Source: Candidatus Blautia intestinavium (lineage in GTDB: Bacteria; Bacillota; Clostridia; Lachnospirales; Lachnospiraceae). From it: DNA of 64,000 nt. Positions 33,565 to 46,591 of the stretch are shown here, in pieces. The notes under the pieces are model-generated. The model had not been told where the DNA came from. It saw nothing but the letters and a program-made list of their open reading frames with translations, and made no database searches. The first letter of the stretch is position 1; the number at the start of each line of letters is the position of its first letter. Both the position numbers and the translations under genes were made by a program. Location: contig DXGV01000016.1 of NCBI GenBank assembly GCA_019113745.1, positions 56,998 to 120,997 of the forward strand, read 5' to 3'.

Positions 33565-34962
33565 ATGAAAAAAAGAATTGTATGTCTGATGTTAGCGGTA
33601 ATGATGACAGTAGGGCAGGCAGCGACAGTAAGTGCTTCCCGCGAACAGGAACTGAGAGAAGAGCAGGCATGGACCAGCGCTCAGCTTGACGCGACCTACG
33701 CCCAGATCGATCAGTTTTACGCTGCAAAGCAGCAGCTTGAGAATGAGATTGCCGCATTAGACGCGAATCTTGTAAATGTAATGGTTTCTATCCAGACTCT
33801 GGAAGGCGACATCAGCAATAAGCAGGCTGATATCGAGCAGACACAGGCGGATCTGGACAAGGCGCAGAAAGCAAAAGATAAACAGTACGAAGCTATGAAG
33901 CAGCGTATCCAGTATCTGTATGAAAAAGGCGGAAGCGACGCCTGGTTCCAGATGATGGTGAACGCGGAAAACCTTTCCGAGCTCCTTACAAAAGCTGAGT
34001 ACACTCAGAAAATGTACGAATATGACAGGGACAGCCTGGAAACATATGTAAATACCATCGAGCAGGTTACACAGCTTGGCCAGCAGTACGAGCAGGAGAA
34101 GGCAGAGCTGGAAGGAATGAAGCAGGAATACGAAGCAGAATCTGTAAACCTGCAGACTGCTATCGACGAGAGAAAAGCCACATCTGCAGACTATGACAAT
34201 GAGATTGCATATGCTCAGCAGATGGCAAATGAATACGCAGCCCTGATCCAGCAGCAGCAGGCAGAGATCGAACAGCTTGAAGCGGAAAGAATCGCGGCTG
34301 AAGAAGAAGCAAGACGCCAGGCAGAGGCAGAAGCCGCTGCGGCCGCTGCAGCAGCAGAGGAAGAAGCACAGCAGGAAGAAGAAACTGTTGTATATGATGA
34401 AGAAGGTAATGAAGTAGACGCAAGCGAAGCCGCAGAGAACGGCGAGACTGTATATGACGAGGAAGGCAACGAGGTAGACGCGGAAGAAGTTGCAGCAGAG
34501 GAAGACTACAGCGGATCCGAGGAAGATTATGAGTACGACGAATACGGCAATGTGATCGATACCGCTAATACGGTAGATCCCTCTGAGTATGAATCCTCAT
34601 CAAGCTCCAGTTCATCAGGTTCCGGTTCTTCTGTAGTTGATTACGCGACACAGTTTGTAGGAAATCCATATGTATGGGGAGGCACAAGCCTGACAGACGG
34701 CGCCGACTGCTCCGGTTTTGTACAGAGCGTGTATAAGAATTTCGGCGTTGACCTTCCGAGAACATCCTATGAGCAGCAGAACGCAGGAACAGAAGTTTCC
34801 TACGAGGACGCTCAGCCTGGAGATCTGATCTGCTACGGCGGACATGTTGCAATTTATATGGGCGATGGAAAGATCGTACATGCTTCCAACGCGAAGGATG
34901 GAATCAAGATCAGCGATAACGCTGCATACAGAACAATCCTTTCTGTAAGACGTCTCGTATAA
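33565..34962 (+). CDS. Secreted coiled-coil NlpC/P60 endopeptidase (CwlO/PcsB-like)
   Basis: 465-residue exported peptidoglycan hydrolase. A Sec signal (to about ASREQ) is followed by a long coiled coil (residues 30-270; QLENEIAALDANL, KQADIEQTQADLDKAQKAKDK split) like the regulatory region of CwlO or PcsB, which is controlled by FtsEX. Next come an acidic linker with two copies of YDEEGNEVDA and a Ser-rich spacer. The C40 domain has NPYVWGGTSL, catalytic C382 (GADCSGFVQS), H427 (GGHVAIYMGDG) and HASNAKDGI. Start at 33565 follows GAGGTGAG. Promoter carries WalR-like half-sites. Confidence 0.92.
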   Translation: MKKRIVCLMLAVMMTVGQAATVSASREQELREEQAWTSAQLDATYAQIDQFYAAKQQLENEIAALDANLVNVMVSIQTLEGDISNKQADIEQTQADLDKAQKAKDKQYEAMKQRIQYLYEKGGSDAWFQMMVNAENLSELLTKAEYTQKMYEYDRDSLETYVNTIEQVTQLGQQYEQEKAELEGMKQEYEAESVNLQTAIDERKATSADYDNEIAYAQQMANEYAALIQQQQAEIEQLEAERIAAEEEARRQAEAEAAAAAAAAEEEAQQEEETVVYDEEGNEVDASEAAENGETVYDEEGNEVDAEEVAAEEDYSGSEEDYEYDEYGNVIDTANTVDPSEYESSSSSSSSGSGSSVVDYATQFVGNPYVWGGTSLTDGADCSGFVQSVYKNFGVDLPRTSYEQQNAGTEVSYEDAQPGDLICYGGHVAIYMGDGKIVHASNAKDGIKISDNAAYRTILSVRRLV

Positions 34963-34983
34963 TAAATAATAAGAAATTACATA

Positions 34984-35016
34984 AAGAAGCTGCCCGATTA
35001 TCGGCCAGCTTCTTTT
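34984..35016 (+). terminator. Terminator after the NlpC/P60 gene
   Basis: AAGAAGCTG-C-CCGAT-T-ATCGG-C-CAGCTTCTT followed by Ts; 9 + 5 bp stem with a single C/C mismatch. Confidence 0.9.
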
Positions 35017-35038
35017 TTCGACAAAATGTTACAAAACC

Positions 35039-35067
35039 TTGACTTTCTTACCATAAAGTATTAAAAT
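35039..35067 (+). promoter_or_regulatory. Promoter of the polar amino acid ABC operon
   Basis: TTGACT (35039-35044), 17-bp spacer, TAAAAT (35062-35067); each hexamer differs from consensus at one base. Start of RNA would be near 35074. Confidence 0.65.
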
Positions 35068-35070
35068 GAT

Positions 35071-35116
35071 GCAAAAGCGCAATGGAGCCCTTGGGTTTTT
35101 TTGCGCTGCTTTTTTG
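35071..35116 (+). promoter_or_regulatory. Leader hairpin with U-run (candidate attenuator)
   Basis: GCGCAA (35077-35082) pairs with TTGCGC (35101-35106), with flanking A-run and T-run. A smaller CCC/GGG hairpin followed by seven Ts lies inside. The hairpin occupies the first bases of the predicted transcript, upstream of the binding-protein gene, so transcription could stop there unless the fold is prevented. It may also simply be a terminator for something upstream. Confidence 0.4.
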
Positions 35117-35162
35117 TCGATAAGGAAAAGTAACAAAGAATACTATGAGGAGGAAATGAGAA

Positions 35163-36011
35163 ATGAGAAAGAACAAAATGTGGAAGATGCTTACAGTTTC
35201 CGCAGTTGCGGCGGCAATGACCTGTGGTATGATCGGCGCGCAGAGCGTCAGCGCAGATGAGAAGAAGACTTTGAAAGTAGCGATGGAATGCGGATATGCG
35301 CCTTATAACTGGACACAGCCGGATGATTCAAACGGAGCGGTGCCGATTTCCGGAAGTTCCGACTATGCCAACGGCTACGATGTTATGATGGCGAAGCATA
35401 TTACAGAAGAACTGGGATATGATCTTGAGATCGTAAAGCTTGACTGGGATTCCCTTGTTCCGGCGGTACAGTCCGGACAGGTAGACTGCGTGATCGCAGG
35501 CCAGTCCATCACTTCTGAGCGTTCCCAGATGGTTGATTTTACAGAACCGTATTACTACGCTTCTATCATCACCCTTGTAAAAGCGGACGGAGATTATAAA
35601 GATGCGGCAAGTGTGGAAGATCTGAAAGGAGTTACCTGTACTTCCCAGCAGAATACCGTATGGTACGACACCTGCCTGCCTCAGATCCCGGATGCAGATA
35701 TCCTTCCTGCCCAGGAAAGCGCTCCGGCAATGCTGGTTGCCCTGGAATCCGGCAAATGTGACGCTGTTGTAACGGATATGCCTACCGGAAAAGCTGCCTG
35801 CGTAGCTTATCCTGACCTGAAGCTTCTTGATTTCAGCGATACGGACGGCGCTTTTGAGGTTTCTGACGAAGAGATCAATATCGGTATTTCTCTGAAAAAA
35901 GGCAACGATGAGCTGAAGGAAGCTATCAACGGCGTACTTTCAGAGATGACAGAGGATGATTATTCTGAAATGATGGATGAGGCGATCGCTGTTCAGCCTC
36001 TGTCCGAGTGA
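35163..36011 (+). CDS. Polar amino acid ABC transporter substrate-binding protein
   Basis: 282-residue exported binding protein (SBP family 3, glutamine/arginine/cystine-type). Signal peptide ends near QSVSADEK; I see no lipobox cysteine in the usual place. Core features are LKVAMECGYAPYNWTQ, GYDVMMAKHITEELGYDLEIV, WDSLVPAVQSGQVDCVIAGQSIT, RSQMVDFTEPYYY and SGKCDAVVTDMPTGKA. The insert NGAVPISGSSDYANG is typical for a subset of Clostridial members. The ligand is unknown. RBS AGGAGG at 35148. Followed 15 bp later by the permease gene. Confidence 0.92.
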   Translation: MRKNKMWKMLTVSAVAAAMTCGMIGAQSVSADEKKTLKVAMECGYAPYNWTQPDDSNGAVPISGSSDYANGYDVMMAKHITEELGYDLEIVKLDWDSLVPAVQSGQVDCVIAGQSITSERSQMVDFTEPYYYASIITLVKADGDYKDAASVEDLKGVTCTSQQNTVWYDTCLPQIPDADILPAQESAPAMLVALESGKCDAVVTDMPTGKAACVAYPDLKLLDFSDTDGAFEVSDEEINIGISLKKGNDELKEAINGVLSEMTEDDYSEMMDEAIAVQPLSE

Positions 36012-36026
36012 TAAGGAGGGGCCGGA

Positions 36027-36815
36027 ATGCTGCCTGAGAGTTTTTGGGGGCGGATCGTTTATCTGCTCCAGCAATACGGACCATCTTTCTTAAAGGGAGC
36101 GGGAGTGAGCCTGTGGCTTGCTCTTGTAGGTACCCTGTTCGGCTGTATCATCGGATTTGTGGTAGGTATCATCCAGACGATACCTGTGGACAAAAATGAT
36201 TCTCCGGTGAAACGTGTGATCATTAAAGTAATAAAATTCATCATGGCCTGCTATGTGGAATTCTTCCGCGGCACGCCTATGATGGCCCAGGCGATGTTCA
36301 TTTATTTCGGAAGCTCGTATCTTTTTGAGATCAACATGTCCATGTGGTTTGCGGCGATCCTGATCGTATCCATCAATACAGGCGCGTATATGGCGGAGAC
36401 TGTCAGAGGCGGAATCCTTTCTATTGACGAAGGACAGACGGAAGGGGCGAAAGCCATCGGTATGACTCATGTTCAGACCATGGTAAACGTGATTCTTCCC
36501 CAGGCGTTAAGAAATATCATGCCGCAGATCGGAAACAACCTGATCATTAATATCAAGGACACCTGCGTGCTTTCCATTATCGGAACAGTAGAGCTGTTTT
36601 ACACCACCAAGGGCGTGGCGGGAGCTCTGTACACCTATTTTGAATCCTTTACCATCGCAATGGTGATCTATTTTGTGATGACCTTTACCTGTTCCCGCCT
36701 TCTGCGCCTTCTGGAGCGCAAAATGGACGGACCGGACAACTATGATCTGGCGACTACGGATACCCTGGCCTATACCAGCGGTATGTATTCTTACAAGGAA
36801 AGGAAGGTTAAGTAA
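36027..36815 (+). CDS. Polar amino acid ABC transporter permease
   Basis: 262-residue permease of the HisM/GlnP family with five or so helices. Motifs: [68 protein letters not shown] (split; the EAA coupling loop) and [20 protein letters not shown] linker of charged residues sits after the first helix ([11 protein letters not shown]). Probably acts as a homodimer since only one permease is encoded. RBS AAGGAGGGG; 2 bp separate it from the ATPase gene. Confidence 0.94.
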   Translation: MLPESFWGRIVYLLQQYGPSFLKGAGVSLWLALVGTLFGCIIGFVVGIIQTIPVDKNDSPVKRVIIKVIKFIMACYVEFFRGTPMMAQAMFIYFGSSYLFEINMSMWFAAILIVSINTGAYMAETVRGGILSIDEGQTEGAKAIGMTHVQTMVNVILPQALRNIMPQIGNNLIINIKDTCVLSIIGTVELFYTTKGVAGALYTYFESFTIAMVIYFVMTFTCSRLLRLLERKMDGPDNYDLATTDTLAYTSGMYSYKERKVK

Positions 36816-36817
36816 CC

Positions 36818-37558
36818 ATGAGTGAAGAAATCCTGAATGTGCGTCATCTGGGAAAATCATTCGGAAATAATGAAATCCTGAAGGATATCGACTTTTCGGT
36901 GAAGCCCAAGGATGTTACCTGCATTATCGGACCCTCCGGTTCCGGAAAATCCACTCTGCTGCGCTGCATGAACCTTCTGGAAACACCCTCCACAGGCGAG
37001 ATTCTTTACCACGGGAGGAATATTACAGAAAAGGGAGTCAACGTGCCGGAATACCGCTCAAAAGTGGGAATGGTATTCCAGAGCTTTAACCTCTTCAACA
37101 ATATGACCGTACTGAAAAACTGTACGGTAGGGCAGGAAAAGGTTCTGAAAAAGAGTAAGGAAGAGGCGGAGAAAAACGCCATGATGTATCTGGAAAAGGT
37201 AGGGATGGCGCCTTATATCAACGCCAAGCCCAAGCAGCTTTCCGGAGGGCAGAAGCAGCGTGTGGCCATTGCCAGAGCTCTTGCCATGGAACCGGAAATG
37301 ATCCTTTTCGACGAGCCGACTTCCGCTCTGGATCCTCAGATGGTAGGAGAAGTTCTTGAGGTCATGAGGGCGCTGGCAAAGGACGGCCTGACCATGATCA
37401 TTGTCACCCATGAGATGGCCTTCGCCAGAGATGTTGCAAAGCATGTGATCTTTATGGGAAACGGTGTGATCGTGGAAGAAGGAACTTCCAAAGATATTTT
37501 TGAAAATCCGCAGAAGGAACTGACAAAGGAATTTTTAAGCAGATTCCGGAATTCCTGA
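36818..37558 (+). CDS. Polar amino acid ABC transporter ATP-binding protein (GlnQ-like)
   Basis: 246-residue ATPase. Walker [10 protein letters not shown] (about residues 35-43), Q-loop [16 protein letters not shown], signature [19 protein letters not shown], Walker [14 protein letters not shown] and H-loop [13 protein letters not shown] are all intact and follow the GlnQ/ArtP pattern. Last gene of the three-gene operon. Confidence 0.95.
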   Translation: MSEEILNVRHLGKSFGNNEILKDIDFSVKPKDVTCIIGPSGSGKSTLLRCMNLLETPSTGEILYHGRNITEKGVNVPEYRSKVGMVFQSFNLFNNMTVLKNCTVGQEKVLKKSKEEAEKNAMMYLEKVGMAPYINAKPKQLSGGQKQRVAIARALAMEPEMILFDEPTSALDPQMVGEVLEVMRALAKDGLTMIIVTHEMAFARDVAKHVIFMGNGVIVEEGTSKDIFENPQKELTKEFLSRFRNS

Positions 37559-37924
37559 AACGGAGAAAAAGGCGGCGACAGTTTGTAAGGAGCTGTACGC
37601 TCCTTAGAATACTGGAAAATATACAAGGGACAGTCTGTCGGGACAAAGAGTTCTGCGGGCTGTCTTTTTTGCTGCCCGTTTTACATGTTTGAAAGTCTGT
37701 TTTTTCAGGAGAAAGATCCCGGCTCCTGATTTGTCCGGTGAATTAAATGTGGACTGAAATTGTAAAATTGTAAGAATTTACTAAAAATAGAAAAATAATG
37801 ATAATAAAATCTGGACATATTGGAGAGAATCATTTATGATATAGATAGTTAATTTTTTGAATAATACAAAAATAATCTTTTATATAAAAATATTTATCGA
37901 CAAAAAAGGAAAGGGGAATGAAGT
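37559..37924. other. 366-bp intergenic region: hairpins and AT-rich upstream DNA of the V-ATPase operon
   Basis: Holds a perfect inverted repeat TAAGGAGC-N5-GCTCCTTA (37586-37606) without a T-run, then a weaker terminator-like GACAG...CTGTC hairpin followed by six Ts (37629-37670), then about 190 bp of AT-rich sequence leading to the V-ATPase start. A clear -35/-10 pair for the V-ATPase operon was not found; TTGGAG at 37820 is the best but weak candidate. Confidence 0.5.
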
Positions 37925-38233
37925 GTGGCAAAAGAGACGATGGACGCTATCCGCCGCGCGGAAGAAAAGGCTGACGAGACAGTCCGGGAAGCCAGAAAAG
38001 AAGCGGAGCGGATCATAGAAGCCGCGAAAACAGAAGGGGCTGCCCGGCGCAGAGAAGCGGAAAAACAGGCTGTTGAACTGCTGGAAAAGACAGAGCGGGA
38101 AGCAGCGGCCGCCGCGGAGAAAGAGGCGGAAAAAACAGCGGAAGAAAGTGCGCGCATGAAAGCGGATATCAGAGAAACAGCAGAGAAAAAAAGGGAAGAA
38201 GCAGTAAAAATGGCGATCAGCGAGCTGAACTGA
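37925..38233 (+). CDS. V-type ATPase subunit G/H (peripheral stalk)
   Basis: 102-residue Glu/Lys/Ala/Arg-rich protein, almost entirely one long helix (MAKETMDAIRRAEEKADE...), as in subunit H of archaeal-type ATPases or G of V-ATPases. It pairs with subunit E to form the peripheral stalk. The start is GTG at 37925 after AAAGGGGAATGAA. Position as first gene, directly before subunit I, fits this role. Sequence alone is low-complexity, so assignment leans on context. Confidence 0.75.
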   Translation: MAKETMDAIRRAEEKADETVREARKEAERIIEAAKTEGAARRREAEKQAVELLEKTEREAAAAAEKEAEKTAEESARMKADIRETAEKKREEAVKMAISELN

Positions 38234-38270
38234 TCCGCCGGAAAAGCTCAGCAAAGAAGGTGATGATTAT

Positions 38271-40761
<2,491 letters not shown>

Positions 40762-40812
40762 GCAGATTAAGGCCGCGCCGGCAGGCGCAGAAAGAAAGTC
40801 AGGAGGTTCAGA

Positions 40813-41418
40813 ATGAGCGGATTAGAAAAAATCATCAGTCAGATTGAGGAAGACGCCGGCCATTCTGCAGAAGAGATCATCCGGGAGGCCAGGGAACAGG
40901 CGCAGGCCATTCTCGGCGCAGCGGATGAGGAGTGTGAAAAAATAAAAACACAGGCCCGGCAGAAGGCAGAAGCCCGCAGAGAAGATATTCTGCGGAAAAG
41001 CCGCTCCGCCGCGGCCATGCAGCAGAAACGGGAGCTTCTTTCAGAAAAGCAGCGACTGATCAGTGAAATTATAGAAGAAGCAAGAGAAAGTCTCTACAGG
41101 CTGGACGGAAAGAGCTATTTCCTGTTAATAGCCCAAATGCTTAAAAAGCATGTTCAGCCGGGAAACGGGACGATCTGCTTCAGCCGGAAGGATCTGGACA
41201 GACTTCCGGAAGGTTTTGAAAAGACCATACAGGAAACTGCCGCGGCAAAAGGCGGAAATCTGGCGGTAAGCAGGGCTCCTGCCGACATCGACGGAGGATT
41301 TATTCTGGTGTACGGGGGAATAGAAGAGAACTGTTCTTTTGCCTCAGTCTTCGCGGACAGCAGGGAAAAACTCCAGGATCAGATCCATGCCCTGCTCTTT
41401 GGACACAGGTCCCGGTAA
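40813..41418 (+). CDS. ntpE: V-type ATP synthase subunit E
   Basis: 201-residue peripheral-stalk subunit. The N-terminal helix (residues 1-95) is rich in Glu, Ala, Gln and Arg (LEKIISQIEEDAGHSAEEIIREA). The C-terminal alpha/beta domain shows FSRKDLDRLPEGF, PADIDGGFILVYGGIEENCSF and LQDQIHALLF, typical of subunit E. It binds subunits A and B at the top. RBS AGGAGG. Confidence 0.9.
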   Translation: MSGLEKIISQIEEDAGHSAEEIIREAREQAQAILGAADEECEKIKTQARQKAEARREDILRKSRSAAAMQQKRELLSEKQRLISEIIEEARESLYRLDGKSYFLLIAQMLKKHVQPGNGTICFSRKDLDRLPEGFEKTIQETAAAKGGNLAVSRAPADIDGGFILVYGGIEENCSFASVFADSREKLQDQIHALLFGHRSR

Positions 41419-41429
41419 GGAGGAGTTTT

Positions 41430-42404
41430 ATGGGGAAAGACTATACTTATGCGGTGGCCCGGATCCGGGGAAGAGAGCTGTCTCTGTTCGGAGGGCCGGT
41501 AATGGAGCAGCTTTTGGCGTGTAAGACCTGCGAGGAGGCTCTTCGGTTTCTGGCGGATAAAGGCTGGGGAGATCCGGACAAAGCTCTGACAGCAGAAAAT
41601 ATTCTGGACGCGGAGACGGAGAAGACCTGGAACCTGATCGGCGAAATGGTAAAGGATATGTCGGTGTTCGATGTGTTCCGTATCGCGGACGACTACCATA
41701 ATCTCAAGGCGGCCTTAAAGCTTGTCTACGTCCGGTCAGAAATTGACAGAAACCGCGTATTTGTCACAGGAGGACGGATTCCCCCGGAAATCATAGAAAA
41801 AGCCGCCCGGGAAAGAGACTTCAGCAGTCTTCCCGAGGATATGGAAAAAGCGGCGCAGGAGGCGCAGGATACGCTTCTCCACACAGGGGACGGACAGTTA
41901 TGCGACATCATACTGGACAGAGCGTCTCTGGAAGCAGTGTACCGGGCGGGGATGGACTCTTCAGAGGAAGTGCTGAAAAGATACGCGCAGCTCACTGTAG
42001 CCGCCGCGGATATCCGGATCGCCGTACGGTGCGGCAAGGTGGGGAAATCTCTTGATTTTATCGAAAGAGCTCTGGCGCCCTGTCCCGGCATTGATATGGA
42101 AGCCCTGGCTCACGGGGCGCTTGGCGGAACAGAGAGTGTGGCGGCCTGTCTGGAAGGAACAGAATATGCACAGGCTGCGGAGGCGCTGCGCAAATCTCCG
42201 GCGGCTTTTGAGAAGTGGTGCGACGATCTGATCATAGAGGAGATCAGGCCCCAGAAATATAATCCCTTTACCCTGGGTCCGCTGGCCGCCTATATTCTGG
42301 CCCGCCGCAATGAGATCAAATGTGTGCGCATGATACTCACCGGCAGACAGAATGAGCTGCCGGACAATGTAATACGAGAAAGGCTGAGAGAAATGTATGT
42401 ATAA
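41430..42404 (+). CDS. ntpC: V-type ATP synthase subunit C (rotor socket)
   Basis: 324-residue all-helical protein of the V-ATPase subunit C/d family, linking the central shaft to the K ring. Recognisable parts are YTYAVARIRGRELSLF at the start, IADDYHNLKAALKLVY near residue 88, LEAVYRAGMDSSEEVLKRY, and the C-terminal GPLAAYILARRNEIKCVRMILTGR (split) where the family is best conserved. Its end overlaps the start of subunit F by 8 bp. Confidence 0.92.
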   Translation: MGKDYTYAVARIRGRELSLFGGPVMEQLLACKTCEEALRFLADKGWGDPDKALTAENILDAETEKTWNLIGEMVKDMSVFDVFRIADDYHNLKAALKLVYVRSEIDRNRVFVTGGRIPPEIIEKAARERDFSSLPEDMEKAAQEAQDTLLHTGDGQLCDIILDRASLEAVYRAGMDSSEEVLKRYAQLTVAAADIRIAVRCGKVGKSLDFIERALAPCPGIDMEALAHGALGGTESVAACLEGTEYAQAAEALRKSPAAFEKWCDDLIIEEIRPQKYNPFTLGPLAAYILARRNEIKCVRMILTGRQNELPDNVIRERLREMYV

Positions 42405-42714
42405 GATAGCAGTGATGGGTGATTACGACAGTATTTACGGTTTTGCCGCACTGGGACTTTCCGTCTTTCCGGTGGAGGACGAAGAAAGCTGCAGGTCGAC
42501 CCTGAACAGACTGGCGCAGAGTGGTTATGCGGTGATTTATATTACAGAGTCGAAAGCCGCCATGGTGGAGGAGGAGATCAGCCGGTACCGTGAACAGCGG
42601 CTTCCGGCCATTATCCTTATTCCCGGCATCTCTGGCAATACAGGAGCCGGGATCGCCCAGGTGAAAAAATCCGTGGAGCAGGCGGTTGGCTCTGATATTA
42701 TTTTTACAGAATAG
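42397..42714 (+). CDS. ntpF: V-type ATP synthase subunit F
   Basis: 105-residue small shaft subunit. [25 protein letters not shown] at the start and [34 protein letters not shown] (split) in the middle are typical. It forms the central axis with subunit D. Overlaps subunit C by 8 bp. Confidence 0.92.
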   Translation: MYKIAVMGDYDSIYGFAALGLSVFPVEDEESCRSTLNRLAQSGYAVIYITESKAAMVEEEISRYREQRLPAIILIPGISGNTGAGIAQVKKSVEQAVGSDIIFTE

Positions 42715-42737
42715 AAAGACAGGTAGGTGATGGGAAA

Positions 42738-44507
42738 ATGAGCACAGGCATCATAAAAAAAGTAGCGGGGCCGCTGGTCATTGCGGAAGGTATGCGGGAC
42801 GCCAATATGTTTGACGTGGTTCGCGTCGCCAGACAGCGTCTGATCGGCGAGATCATCGAAATGCACGGAGATCAGGCTTCCGTTCAGGTATATGAGGAGA
42901 CTGCGGGACTGGGACCGGGAGAACCGGTGGAGTCTACAGGAGCTCCTTTAAGCGTGGAGCTGGGGCCGGGACTTATAAAAAGCATATACGACGGGATACA
43001 GCGTCCCCTTGACGATATTCTGAAGGTGTCGGGAGGAAATCTTCTAAAGCGCGGAGTGGAGGTTCCCGCTTTGAAAAGAGATCTGGTCTGGCATTTTGTT
43101 CCCACAGTGTCTCCAGGCGAGGATGTGGAAACGGGAGATGTGATCGGCACTGTACAGGAAACGCCGATCGTGGTTCACAGGATCATGGTTCCCTATGGGA
43201 TTAAGGGAAAGATAAAATCTATAAAAGAGGGAGACTTTACTGTAGAACAGACGGTAGCCGTTATTGAATGCGCGGAAGGGGAAAAAGAAATGACCCTGAT
43301 GCAGAAATGGCCTGTGCGTACAGGACGGCCGTATAAAGAAAAGCTGCCCCCGGACAAACCTCTTGTGACGGGGCAGAGAGTGATCGACGCCATGTTTCCC
43401 ATTGCGAGGGGCGGCGTGGCTGCGGTACCGGGTCCTTTCGGGTCCGGCAAAACAGTGATCCAGCACCAGCTGGCCAAGTGGGCCGAGGCTGATATCGTGG
43501 TCTATATCGGATGCGGCGAGCGCGGCAATGAGATGACGGACGTTCTCAATGAATTTCCGGAATTGAAGGATCCCGCCACAGGATATTCGCTGATGGAGCG
43601 TACAGTTCTGATCGCCAACACCTCAGACATGCCTGTGGCTGCCCGTGAGGCGTCCATCTATACCGGCATCACCATTGCGGAGTATTTCCGCGATATGGGA
43701 TATTCCGTGGCGCTGATGGCGGATTCCACATCCCGGTGGGCGGAGGCGCTCCGCGAGATGTCGGGCCGTCTGCAGGAGATGCCCGGCGAGGAAGGCTATC
43801 CCGCGTATCTGGGAAGCCGTCTGGCGCAGTTTTATGAGAGGGCCGGATGCGTGATCTCCCTTGGCAAAGAGGGAAGAGAGGGCGCGCTTTCCGTGATCGG
43901 AGCCGTATCTCCTCCGGGAGGCGATATCTCCGAGCCGGTTTCCCAGGCAACGCTCCGCATCGTCAAGGTGTTCTGGGGACTGGACTCCAATCTTGCCTAT
44001 AAACGTCATTTCCCGGCCATCAACTGGCTTACCAGCTATTCTCTGTATACAGACAACCTGGAAAAATGGTTCAACGCAAATGTCCATGAAGACTGGATGG
44101 ATTGCCGGAACCGGCTGATGCGGCTTCTTCAGGAGGAGGCGGAGCTGCAGGAGATCGTCCAGCTTGTAGGTATGGACGCGCTGTCCGCTCCCGACCGGCT
44201 GAAACTGGAGGCCGCGAGATCTATAAGAGAGGATTTCCTTCATCAGAATTCTTTCCACGAGATCGATACCTATACGCCTCTGGAAAAGCAGTATCTGATG
44301 ATGAAGCTGGTAACCGCCTATTACGATCAGTGCGCGGACGCTCTGGAAAAGGGAGTGGGTATCGAGGAGCTGGTCAGCCTTGCCGTGCGGGAACAGATCG
44401 GACGTTATAAATATACAGAGCCAGATAAGATCCATGAAGTTTATGATCAGATTATAAAAGAACTTGCCGCAGAGCTTGCAGGTCTGGAAGCAAAGGAGGG
44501 AAGATAA
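42738..44507 (+). CDS. ntpA: V-type ATP synthase catalytic subunit A
   Basis: 589-residue catalytic subunit. P-loop [13 protein letters not shown] at about residue 232, catalytic Glu in [12 protein letters not shown], the long non-homologous insert (about residues 110-190; [14 protein letters not shown]), [24 protein letters not shown] (split) and the C-terminal helical domain with [15 protein letters not shown]. All catalytic motifs are intact, so it should be active. RBS AGGTGATGGGAAA. Confidence 0.97.
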   Translation: MSTGIIKKVAGPLVIAEGMRDANMFDVVRVARQRLIGEIIEMHGDQASVQVYEETAGLGPGEPVESTGAPLSVELGPGLIKSIYDGIQRPLDDILKVSGGNLLKRGVEVPALKRDLVWHFVPTVSPGEDVETGDVIGTVQETPIVVHRIMVPYGIKGKIKSIKEGDFTVEQTVAVIECAEGEKEMTLMQKWPVRTGRPYKEKLPPDKPLVTGQRVIDAMFPIARGGVAAVPGPFGSGKTVIQHQLAKWAEADIVVYIGCGERGNEMTDVLNEFPELKDPATGYSLMERTVLIANTSDMPVAAREASIYTGITIAEYFRDMGYSVALMADSTSRWAEALREMSGRLQEMPGEEGYPAYLGSRLAQFYERAGCVISLGKEGREGALSVIGAVSPPGGDISEPVSQATLRIVKVFWGLDSNLAYKRHFPAINWLTSYSLYTDNLEKWFNANVHEDWMDCRNRLMRLLQEEAELQEIVQLVGMDALSAPDRLKLEAARSIREDFLHQNSFHEIDTYTPLEKQYLMMKLVTAYYDQCADALEKGVGIEELVSLAVREQIGRYKYTEPDKIHEVYDQIIKELAAELAGLEAKEGR

Positions 44508-44508
44508 G

Positions 44509-45879
44509 ATGTCCAGGGAATACAGAACGATCCAGGAGGTTGCCGGCCCTCTGATGCTTGTAAAGGGAGTGGAAAACGTCACCTATGACGAGCTTGGGGA
44601 AATAGAGCTTGCCAACGGAGAGACAAGACGGTGCCAGGTTCTGGAGATCAATGGAGACACCGCCATGGTGCAGCTTTTCGAGAGCTCCACAGGCATCAAT
44701 CTGTCAAACAGTAAGGTGCGCTTCCTGGGAAGAAGTATGGAACTGGGAGTTTCCGAGGATATGCTGGGCCGTGTATTCGACGGTCTGGGCCGCCCGGTGG
44801 ACGGCGGTCCTGAGATCCTTCCTGATGCCAGAATGGATATCAACGGGCTTCCCATGAATCCGGCCGCGAGAAATTATCCCCAGGAGTTTATCCAGACAGG
44901 AATTTCAGCAATCGACGGTCTGAACACCCTTGTCAGGGGACAGAAGCTTCCCATCTTTTCCGCCAGCGGACTGCCCCACGCCCAGCTTGCGGCGCAGATC
45001 GCCCGCCAGGCAAAAGTAAGGGGGACTTCAGAGCCATTCGCGGTTGTGTTCGCCGCCATGGGGATCACTTTTGAGGAATCCAATTATTTTGTGCAGAGTT
45101 TTAAGGATACGGGCGCCATTGACAGGACGGTAATGTTTGTAAACCTTGCCAACGATCCGGCGGTTGAACGTATCGCCACGCCCCGTATGGCGCTGACCGC
45201 CGCGGAGTATCTGGCTTTTGAAAAGGATATGCATGTGCTGGTGATCCTGACGGATATCACAAACTATGCGGACGCTCTCCGCGAGGTGTCGGCGGCCCGC
45301 AAGGAGGTTCCGGGACGGAGAGGCTATCCGGGATATATGTATACAAACCTTGCGTCTATTTATGAGAGAGCCGGACGGCAGAAGGGAAAGAAAGGGTCTA
45401 TTACCATGATCCCCATCCTGACCATGCCGGAGGATGACAAGACGCATCCGATCCCGGACCTTACGGGATATATTACAGAAGGTCAGATCATCTTAAGCCG
45501 CGATCTCTACCGGAAAGGAGTCATGCCTCCCATCGACGTTCTTCCCAGCCTGTCCCGTCTGAAGGACAAGGGAATCGGCGAGGGAAAGACGAGGGCGGAT
45601 CATTCCAATACCATGAACCAGCTTTTTGCCGCTTATGCCAGAGGAAAAGAGGCGAAAGAGCTGATGGTAGTTCTTGGCGAGGCGGCTTTGACGGATATGG
45701 ATAAGCTGTACGCGAAGTTTGCCGACGCTTTTGAACAGGAATATGTATCCCAGGGTTACGATACGGACAGGGATATCGAAGAGACTCTGGATATCGGCTG
45801 GAAGCTTCTTTCCATCCTTCCCAGATCCGAGCTGAAACGTATTGACAATAAATTCCTGGATCAGTATTACGGAAAATAA
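44509..45879 (+). CDS. ntpB: V-type ATP synthase regulatory subunit B
   Basis: 456-residue non-catalytic partner of [28 protein letters not shown] (split) begins the protein. A degenerate P-loop region ([18 protein letters not shown]) replaces GxxxxGK, as is normal for [39 protein letters not shown] and [16 protein letters not shown] are conserved. Start 44509 follows AAAGGAGGGAAGATAAG. Confidence 0.96.
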   Translation: MSREYRTIQEVAGPLMLVKGVENVTYDELGEIELANGETRRCQVLEINGDTAMVQLFESSTGINLSNSKVRFLGRSMELGVSEDMLGRVFDGLGRPVDGGPEILPDARMDINGLPMNPAARNYPQEFIQTGISAIDGLNTLVRGQKLPIFSASGLPHAQLAAQIARQAKVRGTSEPFAVVFAAMGITFEESNYFVQSFKDTGAIDRTVMFVNLANDPAVERIATPRMALTAAEYLAFEKDMHVLVILTDITNYADALREVSAARKEVPGRRGYPGYMYTNLASIYERAGRQKGKKGSITMIPILTMPEDDKTHPIPDLTGYITEGQIILSRDLYRKGVMPPIDVLPSLSRLKDKGIGEGKTRADHSNTMNQLFAAYARGKEAKELMVVLGEAALTDMDKLYAKFADAFEQEYVSQGYDTDRDIEETLDIGWKLLSILPRSELKRIDNKFLDQYYGK

Positions 45880-45894
45880 GGGAGGGGTGAAAGC

Positions 45895-46572
45895 ATGGCA
45901 TCTACACAGGTGAACCCTACCCGTATGGAGCTTACGCGGCAGAAAAAGAAACTTGCCACAGCCACCAGAGGACACAAACTTCTGAAGGATAAAAGAGACG
46001 AGCTGATGCGCCAGTTTCTGGAACTTGTGAGAGAAAACAAGGCGCTCCGGGAAAAAGTGGAAAAAGGTCTGGAAGCAGTGAATAAAAATTTTGTCCTGGC
46101 AAGAGCCGCCTCCTCGGATCAGGTACTGAATACGGCCCTTCTGGCGCCGAAGCAGGAGGTTTATCTTAACGCGGATACGCGCAACGTTATGAGCGTGGAG
46201 ATCCCGGTGTTTACCACCAGTACCAGAAGCGCCGACGAGGGCGATATCTATTCCTACGGTTTCGCTTTTACCTCCGGGGATCTGGACGACGCGGTAAAAT
46301 CCCTTCAGGAACTTCTGCCGGATATGCTCCGGCTTGCCGAAGTGGAGAAATCCTGCCAGCTTATGGCGGCGGAGATCGAGAAGACCCGCCGCAGAGTAAA
46401 CGCCCTGGAATATGTGATGATCCCTGACGCTCAGGAGAAGATCCGGTATATCACCATGAAGCTGGACGAGAACGAGCGCAGCACCCAGATCCGCCTGATG
46501 AAGGTGAAGGATATGATGCTGGAGGAAGCCCGCCAGGAAAGGCTGAAAGAAGATTACGGAACCGCGGGGTGA
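45895..46572 (+). CDS. ntpD: V-type ATP synthase subunit D (central shaft)
   Basis: 225-residue coiled-coil rotor shaft. VNPTRMELTRQKKKLATATRGHKLLKDKRDELMR (split) at the N-terminus and RRRVNALEYVMIPDAQEKIRYITMKLDE (split) near residue 165 are the two helix signatures of the family. Last gene of the V-ATPase operon, followed by a strong hairpin. Confidence 0.95.
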   Translation: MASTQVNPTRMELTRQKKKLATATRGHKLLKDKRDELMRQFLELVRENKALREKVEKGLEAVNKNFVLARAASSDQVLNTALLAPKQEVYLNADTRNVMSVEIPVFTTSTRSADEGDIYSYGFAFTSGDLDDAVKSLQELLPDMLRLAEVEKSCQLMAAEIEKTRRRVNALEYVMIPDAQEKIRYITMKLDENERSTQIRLMKVKDMMLEEARQERLKEDYGTAG

Positions 46573-46591
46573 TGCTCCCGGGGCTTATGAT

